This document shows, piece after piece, positions 17,407 to 25,730 of a stretch of DNA of 64,000 bases. The DNA comes from Pontibacter actiniarum (GTDB taxonomy: Bacteria; Bacteroidota; Bacteroidia; Cytophagales; Hymenobacteraceae). The position numbers were made by a program, and so were the translations under genes. Below the pieces are notes generated by a model that was not told the DNA's origin, did not search any database, and was given only the letters and a program-made list of their open reading frames with translations. How positions within the stretch are numbered: position 1 is the stretch's first letter; every line of letters starts with the position of its first letter. The DNA is taken from contig NZ_CP021235.1 in the NCBI RefSeq assembly GCF_003585765.1, positions 620,001-684,000 on the forward strand, written 5' to 3'.

Positions 17407-18078
17407 ATGAAAAGCAAATTTTTACTGACTGTTGCGGCAGCCTTGGGGCTGACTTTTGCGGCCGAGGCACAAACTGTGACTATTGGTCCGCGTGTGGGTG
17501 TTAACATAGCCACACAGCGCCTGGGGGGCGATGCAAGTGATGATGACAAGGAGGCGGTGAGCGAACTACTGAAGTACAACACCGGTGCTCAGTTTGGCGC
17601 GGTTGTCAACGTTGGTATCGACGACATGTTCTCGCTGCAGCCCGAGCTACTCTATGTGCAAAAAGGCTATAAGGTGAATGCCTTTGACTTTGAAGATGAC
17701 TTCTTCTCTGAAGAGTCGGCTCCGGACGTAAAGGTGAAGTACAGCTATCTGGAGGTTCCGATCCTGGCGAAAGTAACGGTGGGTGAAGGCCCGCTGAAAG
17801 GCTTTGCGACAGCTGGCCCAACACTGGGGTATCTGATGAGCGGGAAAGTGAAAGCAGATGAAGAAACGGAGGATTTAGAGGTAGGAGAAGGCTTCAATCG
17901 CTTTGAACTGGGTGCAAGCGTTGGCGTTGGCCTGAGCTACAATGTAGGTCCGGGCGCTCTAAACTTGGACGTGCGCTATGGGCATGGGTTCAGCGGTATT
18001 ATTGAGGATGATACTGACGGGAACCTGAAAAACAGAGGCTTTGGCATTTCTTTAGCATACCTGTTTGGCGTAAAATAA
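17407..18078 (+). CDS. Outer-membrane beta-barrel (PorT/OMP_b-brl_2 family)
   Basis: The 223-residue protein has a signal peptide ending AAEAQ and then alternating polar/hydrophobic strands starting TVTIGPRVGVNIA, with LQPELLYVQKGYK, YSYLEVPILAKV and GFATAGPTLGYLMSGKV. This is the characteristic strand order of the OMP_b-brl_2 family, an eight-strand barrel in the outer membrane. It ends in FGISLAYLFGVK, with a near-terminal aromatic as expected for barrel insertion. Acidic loops (GGDASDDDKEAV, DFEDDFFSEESAPD) would face outside. Specific cargo or role unknown. A second barrel gene follows after a terminator. Confidence 0.9.
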   Translation: MKSKFLLTVAAALGLTFAAEAQTVTIGPRVGVNIATQRLGGDASDDDKEAVSELLKYNTGAQFGAVVNVGIDDMFSLQPELLYVQKGYKVNAFDFEDDFFSEESAPDVKVKYSYLEVPILAKVTVGEGPLKGFATAGPTLGYLMSGKVKADEETEDLEVGEGFNRFELGASVGVGLSYNVGPGALNLDVRYGHGFSGIIEDDTDGNLKNRGFGISLAYLFGVK

Positions 18079-18099
18079 CCTTTTCTTTTACCTGTACTC

Positions 18100-18135
18100 A
18101 AGGCGGCTCCTGCATCAGCGGGAGCCGCCTTTGCT
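18100..18135 (+). terminator. Hairpin terminator, copy 1 of a repeated element
   Basis: AAGGCGGCTCC pairs with GGAGCCGCCTT around a loop of about 10 nt, followed by a T-rich tract. The stem and loop are almost identical to the terminator at 18983. Confidence 0.85.
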
Positions 18136-18286
18136 TTTGCACTGAAACAGAGCTGCCTTTCACTCCCGCGGGAGCTACTCCTTACCATAGGGCACTGTGT
18201 GAAGTTTGGTGATGGTGCGTTAAGTTGTTTGTATATAGATAATTGAGGGGCTTCTCGTGCTGTAAATTATAGCCGATGTAATATAT

Positions 18287-18316
18287 TTTGCTTTTTATAT
18301 ATAAGTTATATATTTG
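18287..18316 (+). promoter_or_regulatory. Promoter of the second beta-barrel gene
   Basis: TTTG at 18287-18290 and TATATTTG at 18309-18316 are separated by 18 bp, close to the Bacteroidota consensus. The ATG follows 36 bp downstream at 18352. Confidence 0.6.
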
Positions 18317-18351
18317 CACTGTAATCTTTAACGAATTTAAAATTATAGTCT

Positions 18352-18915
18352 ATGAAAACATTCTTACTCTCTTTAGCTTTCGCAACAATGGTTGCAGGTG
18401 CGGCTGTGGCTCAAAATCAAGCTGTGGCGTCGCAAGGCCCGGGAAAATTGAAATTGGGCGCCGGTTTGGTGTATGGCTCTAAGTCGGGCATGGACGACGA
18501 TGGCTCTGAAAAGGGCGGCGTTGGCATTAACGTAGGCGGTGAGTACTTCTTTACAGAGCAGATCAGCGCAGCACCGAGCTTTACCTACTTCTTTAAGTCT
18601 GAGGCAGAAGCTTATGGCACCACGGCAAGCGTACGCGCAAGCTCTCTTAACCTGGATGGCCGTTATTACTTTGCTAACAACAACGGCTTGGCATTCTACG
18701 GCTTAGCTGGTATTGCTGTGGGCTTTGCCAAGGTGGAGATGGATGTAGAGGGATATGGGGCTATTTCTGAGTCCGACAACAAAGTGGGCGTTAACGTTGG
18801 AGCCGGCCTTATTTACCCGCTGCAAGACAACCTGGACCTTGTGGCCCAGATCAAGTACAACACACCGCTTGAGCAGCTTGCCGTACAGGTGGGCATTGCT
18901 TTCCCGATCAACTAA
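18352..18915 (+). CDS. Outer-membrane beta-barrel protein (OMP_b-brl type)
   Basis: The 187-residue protein has a signal peptide (MKTFLLSLAFATMVAGAAVAQ) and a short barrel: LKLGAGLVYGS, GVGINVGGEYFFTEQISAAPSFTYFF, SSLNLDGRYYF, LAFYGLAGIAVGFA, VGVNVGAGLIYPL and the closing strand VQVGIAFPIN. Eight strands fit the OmpA-like/OMP_b-brl size. It has its own promoter and terminator and is only loosely similar to the preceding barrel. Function unknown; a general envelope protein is likely. Confidence 0.88.
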   Translation: MKTFLLSLAFATMVAGAAVAQNQAVASQGPGKLKLGAGLVYGSKSGMDDDGSEKGGVGINVGGEYFFTEQISAAPSFTYFFKSEAEAYGTTASVRASSLNLDGRYYFANNNGLAFYGLAGIAVGFAKVEMDVEGYGAISESDNKVGVNVGAGLIYPLQDNLDLVAQIKYNTPLEQLAVQVGIAFPIN

Positions 18916-18982
18916 CACCGCTAAGACGAAGACGCCCCCAGGCCCTGTGAGGCCGGGGCATCTTTCAGGCTCAATATTTCAG

Positions 18983-19016
18983 AGGCGGCTCCTGCACTAG
19001 CGGGAGCCGCCTTTTT
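18983..19016 (+). terminator. Hairpin terminator, copy 2 of the repeated element
   Basis: AGGCGGCTCC / GGAGCCGCCT stem with a 10-nt loop and a T5 tract. It differs from the 18100 copy only at two loop bases across about 32 bp. Confidence 0.85.
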
Positions 19017-19107
19017 GCGTTATAATTCAGTAGGCTTGCCACTTTATTTAGTTGTGCACACAACGGCCTGTGTAAATCGCCACGTATCCATGAAGAAACT
19101 TTAGCTT

Positions 19108-19857
19108 ATGGATACATACAACCAAAACATGTCGGAAACGCTGCACACGGAGCACATTGCACCGCCTGCCAGTGGCTCCAGCCATATAAACGTGGGGAGA
19201 AACGAACGTATTGCCTCCTTGGTCGGCGGTGCGTTACTCACTTTTTACGGAATGCGGAAGCCCGGTGCGGCAGGCCTGGCCATGGCCGCAGCGGGGGGGG
19301 CATTACTTTACAGGGGCGCCACCGGCTACTGCCCCGTTAACAGTGCCGCCGGCCGCGACACCGCAGGCAGCAAAGACATCTCGATAGAGATCACCCGCAG
19401 CCTCACCATCCGGAGGCCGCGCCAGGAGGTGTACCAGTTCTGGCGCCAGCTGGAGAACCTGCCGCAGTTTATGAACCACCTGAAGGAGGTGCGGCAGCTC
19501 GGCCCCAAACGCTCCCACTGGGTCGCTAAAATCCCTAAAGGCATCGGCACCGTGGCCTGGGACGCAGACATTGTGCAGGAAGAGGAGAATAACCTGCTGG
19601 CCTGGCGCTCGCTGCCCGGCTCCAGTGTGGACAACGCAGGGGAAGTACGGTTTATGGATGCTCCCGCCGACAGAGGCACCGTGATACAGGCCACCATCTC
19701 TTACCGCCCGCCCGCCGGAGATGTGGGAGGCGGAATCGCCAAGCTGCTCAACCCGGTCTTTAAGCAGATGGTGCTCAACGACCTGCACCGGTTTAAGCAG
19801 CTGATGGAGGCAGGGGAGGTTGCCACCGTTGAGGGGCAGCCGTCAGGCCGAAGCTGA
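19108..19857 (+). CDS. DUF2892 + SRPBCC (cyclase/dehydrase) domain protein
   Basis: The 249-residue protein joins an N-terminal DUF2892 membrane hairpin (about 27-80: NVGRNERIASLVGGALLTFYG, then GLAMAAAGGALLYRGATGYCPVN) to a cytosolic SRPBCC fold (about 90-235: SLTIRRPRQEVYQFWRQLENLPQFM, LLAWRSLPG, a C-terminal helix with FKQLMEAGE). SRPBCC cavities bind hydrophobic ligands. The partner gene, 41 bp downstream, is a zinc alcohol dehydrogenase; this pairing recurs in soil and plant-associated bacteria. The joint function is not established. ATG at 19108; an internal ATG at 19129 is also possible. Confidence 0.88.
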   Translation: MDTYNQNMSETLHTEHIAPPASGSSHINVGRNERIASLVGGALLTFYGMRKPGAAGLAMAAAGGALLYRGATGYCPVNSAAGRDTAGSKDISIEITRSLTIRRPRQEVYQFWRQLENLPQFMNHLKEVRQLGPKRSHWVAKIPKGIGTVAWDADIVQEEENNLLAWRSLPGSSVDNAGEVRFMDAPADRGTVIQATISYRPPAGDVGGGIAKLLNPVFKQMVLNDLHRFKQLMEAGEVATVEGQPSGRS

Positions 19858-19898
19858 AGGCACTCAAAATCTTTTATCGGACTTAAAGAAAACAAACT

Positions 19899-21068
19899 AT
19901 GAAAGCACTTTGCTGGAACGGCGTGAACGACCTGCGCGTGGAGCGGGTACCGGACCCATCTATACTTAACCCGCAGGATGCCATTGTGCGGGTGATCATG
20001 TCGTCGGTGTGCGGCTCTGACCTGCACCTGCTCGACGGGTACGTCCCGTCTATGAAGGCCGGGGACATAATCGGGCATGAGTTTATCGGGGAAGTGGTAG
20101 AGGTTGGAGCAGGCGTGAAGAAGCTGAAAAAAGGCGACCGTGTGGTGGTAGGCTCCATTATTGGCTGTGGCGGCTGTGAGTTCTGCCAGACAGACCAGTG
20201 GTCCTTGTGCGATAACTCCAACCCCAACCCGGAGATAACAGAGAAAGCCTACGGTTACCCCACAGCCGGGATCTTTGGCTACTCCCACGCATTCGGAGGC
20301 TACGCCGGTAGCCACGCGGAACTGGTGCGGGTACCGTTCGCCGAGACAGGCTCCTTCAAGCTGCCGGAGGGGCTGCCGGATGAGTCGCTGGTTTTTGTGA
20401 GTGATGCCTTTCCGACGGGGTTTATGGCTGCCGACATGTGCGGCATTGCACCCGGTGACACCGTGGCCGTATGGGGCGCAGGCGGTGTGGGCCAGATGGC
20501 CATACAGAGCGCCTACCTCCTGGGCGCAGGGCGCGTTATTGCCATCGACCGGTTTAAAGACCGCTTGGAAAAGGCAAAGACGCACGGAAAGGCCGAAGTG
20601 CTGAATTACGAGGAAGTGGATGTGCTGGAGGCGCTGAAGGAGATGACAGGAGGCCGTGGGCCGGACCGCTGCATTGATGCCGTTGGGATGGAGGCGCACA
20701 CAACAGGTATAGAGCAGTACTACGACAAAGCCAAGCAGACGCTGCGTATGCAAACCGGGCGGCCGGCTGTGCTGCGCCAGGCGATAATGGCGTGCCGCAA
20801 AGGAGGCACGGTTTCCATTGTGGGGGTGTACGGGGGGCTGCTGGATAAATTCCCGATGGGGGCGGCCATGAACAAGGCGCTCACCTTCAGGATGGGCCAG
20901 ATGTTTGCGCAAAAGTACATCCCGCAGCTACTGGAGGTAGTGGCGGAGGGCCGGGTAGACCCTAGCTACCTGCTTACCCACAAATGGACGCTGGACCAGG
21001 GGCCCGAGGGCTACAAAATGTTTAAGGAGAAGACCGACAACTGTATGCGGGTTGTGTTCACCCCGTGA
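19899..21068 (+). CDS. Zinc-dependent alcohol/formaldehyde-type dehydrogenase
   Basis: The 389-residue MDR enzyme has the catalytic zinc ligands in VCGSDLHLLDG and GHEFIGEVVEVG, a structural zinc cluster (CGGCEFCQTDQWSLC), and the Rossmann motif GAGGVGQMA. The TGGRGPDRCIDAVGMEAH block and the length place it with glutathione-independent formaldehyde dehydrogenase-like and related polyol dehydrogenases, NAD(P) dependent. It should oxidise a small alcohol or aldehyde in the cytosol. It follows the SRPBCC gene by 41 bp and is closed by a terminator at 21093. Substrate not determined. Confidence 0.92.
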   Translation: MKALCWNGVNDLRVERVPDPSILNPQDAIVRVIMSSVCGSDLHLLDGYVPSMKAGDIIGHEFIGEVVEVGAGVKKLKKGDRVVVGSIIGCGGCEFCQTDQWSLCDNSNPNPEITEKAYGYPTAGIFGYSHAFGGYAGSHAELVRVPFAETGSFKLPEGLPDESLVFVSDAFPTGFMAADMCGIAPGDTVAVWGAGGVGQMAIQSAYLLGAGRVIAIDRFKDRLEKAKTHGKAEVLNYEEVDVLEALKEMTGGRGPDRCIDAVGMEAHTTGIEQYYDKAKQTLRMQTGRPAVLRQAIMACRKGGTVSIVGVYGGLLDKFPMGAAMNKALTFRMGQMFAQKYIPQLLEVVAEGRVDPSYLLTHKWTLDQGPEGYKMFKEKTDNCMRVVFTP

Positions 21069-21092
21069 TAGCGGTGCCGGTACTGATACGGG

Positions 21093-21124
21093 AGCCGCAG
21101 CCAAGCCTTTGGTTGCGGCTTTTG
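21093..21124 (+). terminator. Terminator of the SRPBCC/dehydrogenase operon
   Basis: AGCCGCAGCCAA pairs with TTGGTTGCGGCT (11 of 12, 4-nt loop), followed by TTTGCTTT. Confidence 0.75.
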
Positions 21125-21274
21125 CTTTATTGCCGTACAGCCCCTGTGCCAGCAGGGGAGTGTCAGGGAGTGGAAATAGCGTGTGCTGGTAATTATAAGC
21201 CTATGCAGGGCAAGTGCCGGAGCGATGCAGCTGCTGCCCAGCAGGGGGGAAGCCCGGTGGGCGCAGCGCAGTTG

Positions 21275-21715
21275 CTAAAAGCAGGTATCTGTTTCTGTGT
21301 CGGTAAACCAAACAAGGGCATCCTGTGCATGAGCGAAAAACTGCATCTCGAAGGAAAACAGGTCGCTGGCCTTGTTCATCATGTCCTCCAGGATCAGCTT
21401 GGTGTGCAGGTCGTCCGGCTCAACAAAGGCCATTTTCCTGACGCAGGACGCGGCAGCCAGGCGCGGGGCAATCACATCACTTGTCCAGATTTGATCAGCG
21501 GGTGTGACAATGCCGCCTGCCTTGGCATTAACGAGCCAGTGCAGCAGCTTTGAGTTGATGGCTGTCTCAGCGGCCGCAGTCATCCCCGCACGGTAAATAG
21601 CAGAGGGTACGTTGCCCTTTGGCTGGATCGTAAGCACCCGAAGCGCAGGAGTTACATAGACGTTCAGCTTGGGCGCACGGTAGATGGCCTGCTGCGTTTG
21701 TTCTATTGCGTTCAT
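21275..21715 (-). CDS. Hypothetical protein, possibly STAS/SpoIIAA-like
   Basis: The 146-residue product from ATG 21715 reads MNAIEQTQQAIYRAPKLNVYVTPALRVLTIQPKGN, then helix-strand alternation ending in a helix with MQFFAHAQDALVWF. The layout (a central strand, MTAAAETAINSKLLHWLVNAKAGG helix, VIAPRLAAASCVRKMAFVEPDD, C-terminal FFAHAQDALVWF) resembles small STAS/SpoIIAA-like proteins common in Hymenobacteraceae, but no phospho-acceptor serine motif is clear. A longer frame to 21835 adds sequence without such pattern. Single gene, divergent from the peptidase gene at 21973. Confidence 0.65.
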   Translation of the reverse strand: MNAIEQTQQAIYRAPKLNVYVTPALRVLTIQPKGNVPSAIYRAGMTAAAETAINSKLLHWLVNAKAGGIVTPADQIWTSDVIAPRLAAASCVRKMAFVEPDDLHTKLILEDMMNKASDLFSFEMQFFAHAQDALVWFTDTETDTCF

Positions 21716-21972
21716 ATCCAGGTTCTTTAACTGAATGTAAAGTACAAAGTTTAGCGTACAGAAGCAAAGGGGCAGCCAACTGCCTGCCTTTAGGCGCGGC
21801 CCCTCCATCGGTAAAACAGTATGGAGCGGCAGCAACAGCTTGCCCAGGCTTCCCGGCGGGCGGTTCTTAAATTCTGATCGGCCTATATTTTGGCAAAGTA
21901 CTTGCTTTGATACTAGCCGCTGCGGCTCCTGCGTTTAAATGGTGTAGCTGCATCATTATCAATATATTATAT

Positions 21973-22875
21973 ATGCCATATTACAAGAAACTTACTTTTG
22001 CGCTGGGGGTAGCGCTGGCTCCTTTGTTTGGGCAAGTGGCTGTAGCTGCCACCACGGCTGTGCCAGCTGCCACCAGAGCCACTACCGCCGGGGCCCGCGA
22101 TATCGTGCAGGAAATCATTCAGGTAGTGGGGCTGAAGCCTCGTTTTGAGTTGCGTGCCGCCGAAATTGACAACGCTGCTGCCGTGGTCTATAACGGCAAG
22201 CGCTATATTCTCTACAATGAGCGCTTCCTTGCTTCTATCAACAATGCCGTGCACACCGACTGGGCCGGCGTAAGTATACTTGCCCACGAAATCGGCCATC
22301 ACCTGAACGGGCATACCCTGAGCAGAAGCGGCAGCAACCCTGCCGACGAACTGGAGGCCGACGAGTTCTCCGGGTTTGTGCTACGTAAGATGGGGGCAAG
22401 CCTGGCTGAGGCGCAAGCCGCCATTAACCTGCTCTCCGAAGACGAGACCTCATCCACGCATCCGGGCAGAAACTATCGCCTGGCCTCTGTCAGCAAAGGC
22501 TGGCGCAGCGCCAATGAGCAGTTGCTGGCAAGTGCGCAGGGGCCGCAGCCGGACCAGCGCGCCATTGCCTCCCGCCCGGCACAGCAGCCGCAGCGCTCGG
22601 CCACAGTATCGCGCAGCAGCAGTAGCCTGGGTAGCCGCGCCGTGCTTTCGCGGGTGGTGTTCAGCAAGGCGCCGCAGGAGCAGTTTTACCTGACCCCCCG
22701 CCTGAACCTGGTGCACCTGACGGAGGATGGGCCGAAAGTAATCGGGAGGCTGGCCAAAACCGGCAACCCGGACTACCCTTACTATTTCGAGAGCGAGTAC
22801 CTGAAAACGGTGTTTGTCAACAGCAAGGGCATTCTGGTCAACAGGCAGGGCCAGCGGGTAGGGCACCTCTCCTAG
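21973..22875 (+). CDS. Secreted M48-like zinc metallopeptidase
   Basis: The 300-residue protein starts MPYYKKLTFALGVALAPLFGQVAVAA, a signal peptide, then a small gluzincin domain with AHEIGHHLNGH (two zinc His and catalytic Glu) and ADELEADEFSGF supplying the third ligand, as in M48 peptidases. A Gln/Ser/Arg-rich disordered linker (about 185-230) leads to a C-terminal domain of unknown type (LNLVHLTEDGPKVIGRLAKTGNPDYPYYFESEYLKTVFV). Likely periplasmic and involved in protein quality control, by family analogy. A frame from 21907 would place residues before the signal peptide, so ATG 21973 is used. A terminator follows. Confidence 0.88.
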   Translation: MPYYKKLTFALGVALAPLFGQVAVAATTAVPAATRATTAGARDIVQEIIQVVGLKPRFELRAAEIDNAAAVVYNGKRYILYNERFLASINNAVHTDWAGVSILAHEIGHHLNGHTLSRSGSNPADELEADEFSGFVLRKMGASLAEAQAAINLLSEDETSSTHPGRNYRLASVSKGWRSANEQLLASAQGPQPDQRAIASRPAQQPQRSATVSRSSSSLGSRAVLSRVVFSKAPQEQFYLTPRLNLVHLTEDGPKVIGRLAKTGNPDYPYYFESEYLKTVFVNSKGILVNRQGQRVGHLS

Positions 22876-22880
22876 GGCAG

Positions 22881-22915
22881 GCAAAGGCCACACTAATTAA
22901 CAGTGTGGCCTTTGC
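22881..22915 (+). terminator. Terminator of the M48-like peptidase gene
   Basis: GCAAAGGCCACACT and AGTGTGGCCTTTGC form a perfect 14-bp stem with a 7-nt loop. Confidence 0.85.
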
Positions 22916-22916
22916 T

Positions 22917-22924
22917 TATATTTG
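22917..22924 (+). promoter_or_regulatory. TAnnTTTG -7 element of the GIN-domain gene
   Basis: TATATTTG lies directly after the preceding terminator and 37 bp before the ATG at 22962. Its -33 region would fall inside the hairpin and has no TTTG. Confidence 0.4.
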
Positions 22925-22961
22925 ATATCTTGCAGTCTGTAGCCACTAAACCTGTAAAGCC

Positions 22962-23678
22962 ATGAAAATCTCTACACTGCCCGCGTTGCTGCTGGCAACG
23001 GCGGCCCTGCTCATGTCCTCCTGCGACGACGAAGGTTACTGCCTTTCAGGAGAGGGCGACGTGGAGTCGCGTACGCTGGCGCTGCCCGCCTTAAGCGGGG
23101 TGGCAGTAAGCGGCGATACGAAAGTCTACGTTAGCCGGGGCAATGAGCAGCGTGTGGAGGTGCGCGGGCAGGCCAATGTTCTGGATGAGTTGGAAACCGA
23201 TGTGGACAACGGTGTGTGGGACATTGAGTTTGAGCGTTGCCTGCGAAAGCATGAGGCCGTGGAGGTGTACCTTACCGTACCTTCCCTAAACAAGGCCAGC
23301 GTAGGGGGCTCCGGCACGCTGGAGCTGGAGGATGTGTTTGAGAGCCGCGAGTTCGATGCGAGCGTTTCCGGCTCGGGAAATGTACTGCTGCGGCTGGCAG
23401 CCGAGACCCTGACGGCACATATCAGCGGCTCTGGCACAATTCGTGCAGCAGGCGTGGCAGAGCGGCAGGATATAAACATCTCTGGCTCGGGCAACTACAA
23501 AGGGTTTGACCTGGGTTCCCGTGTGGCAGAGGTAGGCATATCCGGCTCAGGGGAGACAGAGGTAAAGGTAGAGGAGCGCCTGGATGTGGAGATCAGCGGG
23601 AGCGGCCGCGTATACTATGTGGGCGACCCTCACGTTAGCTCAAGCATCTCCGGCTCCGGAAAAGTGATTAGGAAGTAA
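22962..23678 (+). CDS. GIN-domain (DUF2807) lipoprotein
   Basis: The 238-residue lipoprotein (LLMSSC lipobox, Cys20) carries a head-GIN/DUF2807 domain, a right-handed beta-helix built from recurring turns. Seven successive turns are visible as GGSG once and [VI]SGSG six times between about residues 115 and 235, spaced about 16-24 residues. The VAVSGDTKVYVSRGNEQRVEV strand pair at the start is the family hallmark. Predicted to sit in the outer membrane or periplasm; role in the cell is unknown, possibly adhesion or scaffold. The next lipoprotein gene begins 8 bp later. Confidence 0.92.
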   Translation: MKISTLPALLLATAALLMSSCDDEGYCLSGEGDVESRTLALPALSGVAVSGDTKVYVSRGNEQRVEVRGQANVLDELETDVDNGVWDIEFERCLRKHEAVEVYLTVPSLNKASVGGSGTLELEDVFESREFDASVSGSGNVLLRLAAETLTAHISGSGTIRAAGVAERQDINISGSGNYKGFDLGSRVAEVGISGSGETEVKVEERLDVEISGSGRVYYVGDPHVSSSISGSGKVIRK

Positions 23679-23686
23679 CCATAAGT

Positions 23687-24271
23687 ATGAGAAATAAGAT
23701 TGGAAAGTACGCCTTACTGCTGGCACTGCTTGTGTTCAGCTTTGCGTGTAGCACAAAGAATGATTTAGAGGCTTTTAAGGAAGCGGAGTATAGCCTGAAG
23801 AGCATAGACCAGGTAGAGCTCAACGGGGTAGACCTGCTCAAGAAGAAAGGGCCACAGGACTTTTCGTTCAATGATGCGGCCGTGCTGTATACAGCCTTCT
23901 CGGAGAACAAGCTCAACGCCGTGTCTACTATCGGCCTGGATGTGGTGCTGCCGGAAGGAAGCCAGGAGCGCACCATGACGGTAACGCAGCTGAAGTGGCA
24001 ACTGCTTGTGGGCGACCAGCATACCCTGAGTGGGGTGGTGAGCGAGCCGGTGGAGCTGAAGAACGGCTACAACAGCATTACCGTTAGTTCGCCGCTTGCC
24101 TTTGCGGATGACGGCAATGGCCGCCCGGACCTGAACAAGCTGCTGCGGCTGGCCACGCTGCTTCACCAGGGCGAAGCGAACCGGCCCAAGGTAACGCTCC
24201 AGATCAAGCCCACCATTGCTACCTCCGTGGGGCCGTTTGAGCTACCGACCTACATCAAGATAAAAGAATAG
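23687..24271 (+). CDS. Hypothetical lipoprotein, LEA14-like
   Basis: The 194-residue protein has a lipobox (LVFSFAC, Cys21) and alternating strands that recall LEA type 2/WHy beta-sandwich proteins (YSLKSIDQVELNGVDLLKKKG, FNDAAVLYTAFSENKLNAVSTIGLDVVLP). No catalytic motif is apparent. It follows the GIN lipoprotein gene by 8 bp, so both belong to one operon and may act together at the same membrane. A strong terminator follows. The LEA likeness is a pattern judgement only. Confidence 0.75.
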   Translation: MRNKIGKYALLLALLVFSFACSTKNDLEAFKEAEYSLKSIDQVELNGVDLLKKKGPQDFSFNDAAVLYTAFSENKLNAVSTIGLDVVLPEGSQERTMTVTQLKWQLLVGDQHTLSGVVSEPVELKNGYNSITVSSPLAFADDGNGRPDLNKLLRLATLLHQGEANRPKVTLQIKPTIATSVGPFELPTYIKIKE

Positions 24272-24281
24272 CATTTAGCAT

Positions 24282-24320
24282 AAAAAGAAAGCCAGGCACA
24301 CTGCCTGGCTTTCTTTTTAT
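24282..24320 (+). terminator. Terminator of the two-lipoprotein operon
   Basis: AAAAAGAAAGCCAGGCA and its exact complement flank a 3-nt loop, a 17-bp perfect stem that includes the T-run. Confidence 0.88.
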
Positions 24321-24443
24321 GGAACCAATTGCCCTCTGGGATGCTTTTAGCATAGTAAATCTTACAGGCCGTGCCCGACGTGGCACGCTCCTTGCAAGTT
24401 TTCTTTTATCATTGATGTATCATTTTTAGAGGTGTTTTTAACG

Positions 24444-24653
24444 ATGAACTTGGAGCAAGAAGTTTTGAAAGACAAAAACCTGATGGAGCTGACCGCAACA
24501 GTAAAAGCGCACATGCAACTTGGCTGGAAACCAAAAGGGAAAATCATGGAGCATAAAGGCGGCTTTGCGCTGGAGATGGAGCGGCCGCTGGAGGTGCGCT
24601 GGCTGCGCCCTATCGGGCTTCGCAGCTGGGTGGCATGGCCAAAGTATAAATAA
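24444..24653 (+). CDS. Small conserved-looking protein, hypothetical
   Basis: Sixty-nine residues from ATG 24444: MNLEQEVLKDKNLMELTATV, then KAHMQLGWKPKGKIMEHKGGFALEMERPLEVRWLRP. No signal peptide or membrane span; a mix of helix and strand with basic and Trp residues near the end. It stands alone between two strong hairpins, which supports it as its own unit. I do not recognise a family. Confidence 0.55.
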   Translation: MNLEQEVLKDKNLMELTATVKAHMQLGWKPKGKIMEHKGGFALEMERPLEVRWLRPIGLRSWVAWPKYK

Positions 24654-24681
24654 GAAGCAAAGGTATTCCTGATACAGTGAG

Positions 24682-24731
24682 AAGAGCTGCAGGGCAAGCC
24701 GCGGGAGACCGGGCTTTGCCCTGCAGCTCTT
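24682..24731 (+). terminator. Long hairpin terminator before the M28 gene
   Basis: AAGAGCTGCAGGGCAA pairs with TTGCCCTGCAGCTCTT, extended by GCC/GGC, with a loop of about 10 nt; TTCCGTTTT follows. Confidence 0.8.
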
Positions 24732-24818
24732 TCCGTTTTGCTGCTTTTCCCGGTGCGTGTTTCGAAGGCATTTGGCGGCTACGGCCATCTGTGCTATCTT
24801 ACAGTATAATTCCTGACG

Positions 24819-25730
24819 ATGAAGAAAACGCCCTTGTTCGCTATCCTGCTGGCCGCCCCGCTTCTGGGCATGGCCCAACGTACCCCTTTAGATGCCGCCA
24901 GCCTGCTGCAGGACGTACAGGTGCTCTCCGCCGACTCCATGCAAGGGCGCTTAAGCGGCTCAGAGGGCAGTGCCATGGCGCAGGCGTATCTGCTGCAGCG
25001 TTTTCAGCAGGTTGGCCTGCTGCCGTTTAACGGAGACTACAAACAGCTTTTCGAGATTGACACGCAGCGGGCGCAGGTGCCGCAGGCCGTGAACCTGATC
25101 GGCTACATCCCGGGCAAGTTAGATAAAGCCATTGTGGTGACAGCCCATTACGACCATGTGGGCCAGCGCGGCGGCGAGATCTATAACGGCGCCGACGATA
25201 ACGCTTCCGGTGTGGGGGCCTTGCTGGCCGCCGCCGCTTACTTTAAAGAACACCCGCCCAGGCACACACTGATCTTTGCGGCACTCGACGGGGAGGAGCT
25301 GGGGCTGCAGGGGGCCAGGGCTTTTCTTGACAACCCGCCGGTGCCGCTGCAGAACATACTGCTCAACGTGAACATGGATATGCTCAGCATCAACGGCAAG
25401 GGAGAGCTCTATGCCAGCGGTGCGTACCATTATCCCCAGCTCAGGCCGTTGCTTGAGAAGGTGAAACCACGCAGGCAGGCCAGGCTGGTGCTGGGCCACG
25501 ACCGCCCCGAGCAAGGCCACGACGACTGGACCGGCCAGTCAGACCACTTCATGTTTCACAAAAAGGGCATCCCCTACGTGTACTTTGGGGTAGAGGACCA
25601 TCCGCATTACCATCAGCCCACCGACGAGTTCGAACATGTGAACACTGCCTTCTACCCGGATGCGGCCGCCCTCGTGTTGGACTTCCTGAAGGTGATGGAT
25701 ACCAAGCTGGCGAAGATATCGTTGCAGTAG
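24819..25730 (+). CDS. Secreted M28 family zinc peptidase
   Basis: The 303-residue protein has a signal peptide (cleaved after GMAQ) and the M28 core: first zinc ligand in VTAHYDHVG, bridging Asp in YNGADDNASGVG, catalytic Glu in AALDGEELGLQGA, Asp in NVNMDMLS and a last His in HYHQPTDEFE. These aminopeptidases use two zinc ions to remove N-terminal residues from peptides; it should work in the periplasm. Length is that of the minimal catalytic domain, without PA or PDZ insertions. Single gene. Confidence 0.94.
   Translation: MKKTPLFAILLAAPLLGMAQRTPLDAASLLQDVQVLSADSMQGRLSGSEGSAMAQAYLLQRFQQVGLLPFNGDYKQLFEIDTQRAQVPQAVNLIGYIPGKLDKAIVVTAHYDHVGQRGGEIYNGADDNASGVGALLAAAAYFKEHPPRHTLIFAALDGEELGLQGARAFLDNPPVPLQNILLNVNMDMLSINGKGELYASGAYHYPQLRPLLEKVKPRRQARLVLGHDRPEQGHDDWTGQSDHFMFHKKGIPYVYFGVEDHPHYHQPTDEFEHVNTAFYPDAAALVLDFLKVMDTKLAKISLQ

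Noticed and set aside
19701..20912. 403-codon open frame on the minus strand
   Set aside because: It lies opposite the zinc dehydrogenase and SRPBCC genes, whose protein families are clear. Its translation is His/Arg-rich without domain; it is a by-product of codon bias.
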